In this document: in pieces, positions 31,414-33,717 of the stretch
Layout of the letters: each line of letters starts with the position of its first letter
Numbering within the stretch: position 1 is the first letter of the stretch
Source: Mycobacterium sp.
GTDB taxonomy: Bacteria; Actinomycetota; Actinomycetes; Mycobacteriales; Mycobacteriaceae
Assembly (NCBI GenBank): GCA_025965975.1
Contig: JAOPVX010000311.1
Location: 1 to 33,717, forward strand
Length of the DNA stretch: 33,717 nucleotides
Direction of reading: 5' to 3'
Notes under the pieces: generated by a model
What the model was told of the DNA's origin: nothing
Database searches by the model: none
What the model saw: the letters and a program-made list of their open reading frames with translations, nothing else
Position numbers and translations under genes: made by a program

Positions 31414-31874
31414 CATAAAATTCTCGAACAAAACCGGCCACTCGCCCCCAAGTGAAGTCGGCATGCGCGAACGACTGCCGTCGCGATTAACAACGAGATC
31501 AACAGCCCTGAGCCCCAACGAACGTGAGGTCACTGCCGACTTTCGATACCGACGGAGGAGCCAAGCGAAGCGCCCAGAGGTCCTGACACGCCGGTACCGC
31601 CCGTCGAGAGTATGGGGCATGTTAGCGACTTGTCAGCAACGTTGTAACCGATGGGTCTCGTCGTTGCGATCCAATGTCGGATAGCAAACGGTGCCAAAGA
31701 ATCGTGGGTTCGCTTCGGTTTTCATAGTCGTGGTAATGCTTCGGATCCGTCCTCAAAGGCAGCAAAAACAGTTACATAGGCGGTAGCGTCATTGGTTGCT
31801 GGCCGGGCTGCCGACGGTATTTGCCACCCCAAGCACTCGGCAACGCCCCAGCGGCGATGTGAGGGGAGACAAAA
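31414..31874. other. AT-richer intergenic region
   Basis: About 460 bp without a supported gene. A 42-codon frame from ATG 31651 has no ribosome-binding site or family match. The end of the region holds GAGGGGAG, the ribosome-binding site of the next gene, at about 31860-31868. No terminator hairpin or repeat is evident. Confidence 0.4.
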
Positions 31875-32165
31875 ATGAAGCGCTGCATCGTCGGAGGATC
31901 AGCTGCCCTGCTGATGGCCGTAGAGCTGATCGCCTCAGCGCCGCCGGCCAGCGCCGGCTGCCAGTATGGGGGACCCGTTATCAGCAAGTGCGATGGACCC
32001 GTCCAGCCTGACGGCACCTGGCAACGTTGCGTGGCAGTTGCCCAATTGATTCCTCGCGGCGCCAGCTCCTACCTAGTGCCCGACAAGCGCTGCGATTTGA
32101 TGGGTCCTGACCAGCACCCTTGGGATCTCGCCTTCGCCGACCCACCGACGCACATCGACGACTGA
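31875..32165 (+). CDS. Small secreted CDGP-domain protein
   Basis: The 96-residue protein has a Sec signal peptide (KRCIVGGSAALLMAVELIAS, cleavage after SAG or ASA). It carries the mycobacterial CDGP signature YGGPVISKCDGPVQPDGTWQ followed by RCVAVAQLIPRGASSYLVPD and KRCDLMGPDQHP. It contains four mature cysteines, which fits two disulfides, and a short acidic tail PPTHIDD. Proteins of this small family are exported and of unknown function. The ATG at 31875 is well supported by GAGGGGAG about seven bases upstream. It stands alone, with decayed DNA on both sides, but is itself intact. Confidence 0.85.
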   Translation: MKRCIVGGSAALLMAVELIASAPPASAGCQYGGPVISKCDGPVQPDGTWQRCVAVAQLIPRGASSYLVPDKRCDLMGPDQHPWDLAFADPPTHIDD

Positions 32166-32244
32166 GCCGGGAACCCTTCGTGAAACGGGAGAACCATAAG
32201 CCAGGGTCTACGCCCGACCCGGTGAAGTGTAGTTAAGCCAATCG

Positions 32245-32534
32245 GTGACACCATCTGATCAACACGTTTTATCCCGAGCCGCGCAGCTGGACCAATCACC
32301 AGTTGCCGACGGCACCATCGTCTTTACCGCCCCGACCGGGGCGTACCTACAGCACCCAGCCTCTGGGCGGCATGTTGTTTCGCGCGCTCAAGCAATCCAG
32401 CGGCGAACTACCCATCCGAGTGCTCGACGAGTCGGCCATTACCCGGGCGCTGATGATGCTGCGACGCGAACAAACCCACCAGCAACACCGCCGCGACCGC
32501 ATCACCGAAGAACGCCGCCAACTACGAATCCCCA
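32245..32534 (+). pseudogene. 13E12-repeat-family (DUF222/HNH) C-terminal remnant
   Basis: Two frames spell the last part of a mycobacterial 13E12-type DUF222-HNH protein. QSPVADGTIVFTAPTG is in one, and GRTYSTQPLGGMLFRALKQS, GELPIRVLDESAITRALMML with HQQHRRDRITEERRQLRIP in the next. The frameshift falls at about 32340. Intact members have a DUF222 domain and an HNH nuclease before this point; none is visible upstream. The end of the relic overlaps the convergent methyltransferase-family gene by a few bases. Such genes are repeated in mycobacterial genomes, and copies commonly decay. Confidence 0.7.
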
Positions 32535-33037
32535 CCCTTCTGAGGCGGCGGATTCCATGGCCGCAGGCGCGGAGTCCAGGCGGGCACGTTGCGGCGATAT
32601 TCCTCGTACTGTTCGCCGTACGCGCGGACCAGGGTCGGCTCTTCGTACCAGTGGACAAATGACGCGGTGACGATCCAGCCGATCACCGCGTAGAGCACCA
32701 GCCAGGGACTGTCGAATAGCAGTGCCTGACCGAGGATCGCGGTGAGCAGGCCGACGTACATCGGGTTGCGCACAAATCGGTTGAAGCCGCCGACCACGAG
32801 CCGCTCGGTCGGCGCCGCGGGCATCGGCGTCCCGCCGGCCTTGGTGAACTGGATGAACGCGTGCACGGGTGGGATCAAACCCAACACGATGAGCACGATG
32901 CCCAAGATCACGCGAACCGGCGGGCTGGACCCAGGCATCTCCCAATGGGTGATCAGCCAGGGGCCCAGCCCAACAAACGTGCCAGGGGCCACCACGAAGA
33001 AGGCCGCCGAGCCGACCGCGGCGGTGGAAGTTCGCAT
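32522..33037 (-). CDS. Isoprenylcysteine carboxyl methyltransferase (ICMT)-family membrane protein
   Basis: The 171-residue protein has four to five predicted membrane helices (for example VGSAAFFVVAPGTFVGLGPW and RVILGIVLIVLGLIPPVHAF) and the family signature GGFNRFVRNPMYVGLLTAIL. The C-terminal motif EEPTLVRAYGEQYEEYRRNV with PAWTPRLRPW is also present. Bacterial members are small integral-membrane methyltransferases of mostly unknown substrate (phospholipids or isoprenoids). Its ATG at 33037 directly follows the TAG of the VOC gene with no spacer, so it is translated by coupling in the AraC-VOC-ICMT operon. The N-terminus is normal for the family. Confidence 0.85.
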   Translation of the reverse strand: MRTSTAAVGSAAFFVVAPGTFVGLGPWLITHWEMPGSSPPVRVILGIVLIVLGLIPPVHAFIQFTKAGGTPMPAAPTERLVVGGFNRFVRNPMYVGLLTAILGQALLFDSPWLVLYAVIGWIVTASFVHWYEEPTLVRAYGEQYEEYRRNVPAWTPRLRPWNPPPQKGGDS

Positions 33038-33475
33038 CTACCCAGTATTGGCCGGGATCTCCGCCAATTGGGTGAGTCGCACACTGTTGCCGGACGGATC
33101 ACGGAACCCGCAGTCGATGCCGTATGGCATCTCGTGTGGCTCCTCGGTGAACTCGACCCCGCGCGCCTTGAGTTGTTCGTAGCTGGCTTGGCAGTCCTGG
33201 GTGGTGAGAAAGACGGTGCCGGCGAAGCCCTTGGCGGTGAGATCGAGCACCTGCTTCTTCGTGGTCTCGTCCATCACGGGCTCACCGGGCACGGCCATCA
33301 ACACGATGGACACTTCGTCTTGACCGGGCGGGCCAACCGTCAACCACCGGAAATCGAGCTCCGGAAGCGAAACATCTTGGCGCACTTCCATACCGACCCT
33401 TTCGGTCCAGTACTTCAATGCCACGTCTTGGTCGTGTACCCACACCTGGGCGCTTGCAATTTTGATCATGGGCAC
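33038..33475 (-). CDS. VOC-family (glyoxalase/extradiol-dioxygenase-like) protein
   Basis: The 145-residue protein has the vicinal-oxygen-chelate fold with KIASAQVWVHDQDVALKYWT in the first half, LPELDFRWLTVGPPGQDEVS in the middle, and GTVFLTTQDCQASYEQLKAR with FRDPSGNSVRLTQLAEI in the second. It resembles mycobacterial glyoxalase-like proteins often found beside AraC regulators. The GTG at 33475 or an ATG at 33469 could start it; neither has a clear ribosome-binding site. The AraC gene ends 10 bp upstream, and the ICMT-family gene starts directly after its stop. Substrate unknown. Confidence 0.88.
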   Translation of the reverse strand: MPMIKIASAQVWVHDQDVALKYWTERVGMEVRQDVSLPELDFRWLTVGPPGQDEVSIVLMAVPGEPVMDETTKKQVLDLTAKGFAGTVFLTTQDCQASYEQLKARGVEFTEEPHEMPYGIDCGFRDPSGNSVRLTQLAEIPANTG

Positions 33476-33485
33476 GACGCTACGG

Positions 33486-33717
33486 TCAGCCGTCGGTGCG
33501 CGTCTTCTCCCCGTGTGCTGTCTTCACCCGGCTGTCGGCCCCTGGTCGGGTATCCCTGCGCAGAATGCAACTCGGCACCCGCGCATACACCGAGGCGGGC
33601 GGAAGGCTGGCCCGATAGGCCGCCGGTGGCAACCCGTACACCCTGGCGAAGCTCGTGGTGAACGACCCAACGCTCTGCAGGCCGACCAGCACGCAGATAT
33701 CGGCCACCGACCGGTCG
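33486..33717 (-). CDS. AraC-family transcriptional regulator, C-terminal fragment (window edge)
   Basis: Only the C-terminal 76 residues are in the window; the gene starts beyond 33717. The visible part is the second helix-turn-helix of an AraC/XylS DNA-binding domain, VADICVLVGLQSVGSFTTSF with ARVYGLPPAAYR. A basic tail rich in Arg and Lys follows and ends at the TGA at 33486. It lies 10 bp upstream of the VOC gene on the same strand, so it probably heads the AraC-VOC-ICMT operon and may control it. Effector and full length cannot be judged. Confidence 0.85.
   Translation of the reverse strand, partial: DRSVADICVLVGLQSVGSFTTSFARVYGLPPAAYRASLPPASVYARVPSCILRRDTRPGADSRVKTAHGEKTRTDG

Noticed and set aside
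31621-31779. Insertion-sequence end or small gene starting at ATG 31651
   Set aside because: The 42-codon frame lacks a ribosome-binding site and family match, and no matching inverted repeat or transposase was found nearby.

Overview
The window is GC-rich actinobacterial DNA. Gene order in 1-4756 and 10221-18157 follows the Mycobacterium tuberculosis segment Rv2242-Rv2228c in reverse (aceE, lipoprotein, DUF3052, ahpE, tRNA-Val, cobD, SURF1, ptpA, ptkA, cobC, NIF3-like, zinc-ribbon protein, RNase H/phosphatase). Protein sequences match those families closely. The source is therefore a mycobacterium, probably an environmental Mycolicibacterium-type species, because the accessory segments are absent from the tubercle bacillus order.

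Layout. (1) 1-4756, core: start of a PucR-type regulator and aceE on the minus strand. Diverging from them is a lipoprotein / DUF3052 / 1-Cys peroxiredoxin run that ends at an intact tRNA-Val(UAC). (2) 4757-9409, a 4.65-kb genomic island inserted at that tRNA. A 44-bp perfect copy of the tRNA 3' half marks its far end, two bases before the stop codon of a convergent VOC-family gene. It carries an AbiE/MenAT-type toxin-antitoxin pair behind a perfect palindrome, a beta-propeller lipoprotein, and remnants of a nucleotide cyclase, a resolvase and a sulfatase. No integrase is visible. (3) 9412-18157, core: cobalamin genes (cobD, cobC), cytochrome oxidase assembly (SURF1), the PtpA/PtkA phosphosignalling pair, and a tightly coupled run cobC / NIF3-like / zinc-ribbon protein / RNase H-phosphatase. 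The last junction contains a 5 x 14-bp tandem repeat that creates a chain of overlapping five-codon minigenes. (4) 18159-20953, accessory: an XRE-cupin regulator divergent from a methyltransferase, then a minus-strand DNA-alkylation-repair operon (O6-alkylguanine transferase, 2OG-Fe(II) oxygenase, Ada-type zinc domain). (5) 20954-32540, a mosaic of intact genes (ricin-type lectin, lactate/glycolate-type permease, serine-glyoxylate-type aminotransferase, small secreted proteins, a CDGP-type protein) among many decayed ones (FAD oxidoreductase, LysG-type regulator, cyclase, VapC, HTH antitoxin-like gene, 13E12-type HNH protein). (6) 32522-33717, a minus-strand AraC / VOC / isoprenylcysteine-methyltransferase-family operon running off the window.

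The most unusual items are the 14-bp start-codon relay at 16999-17068, the tRNA-Val island with its nested repeats and circularly permuted cyclase remnant, and the alkylation-repair operon, in which two proteins depart from family hallmark residues (ACHR instead of PCHR; a glycine where Ada has its methyl-accepting cysteine). I found no CRISPR array, rRNA, complete transposase or complete integrase.
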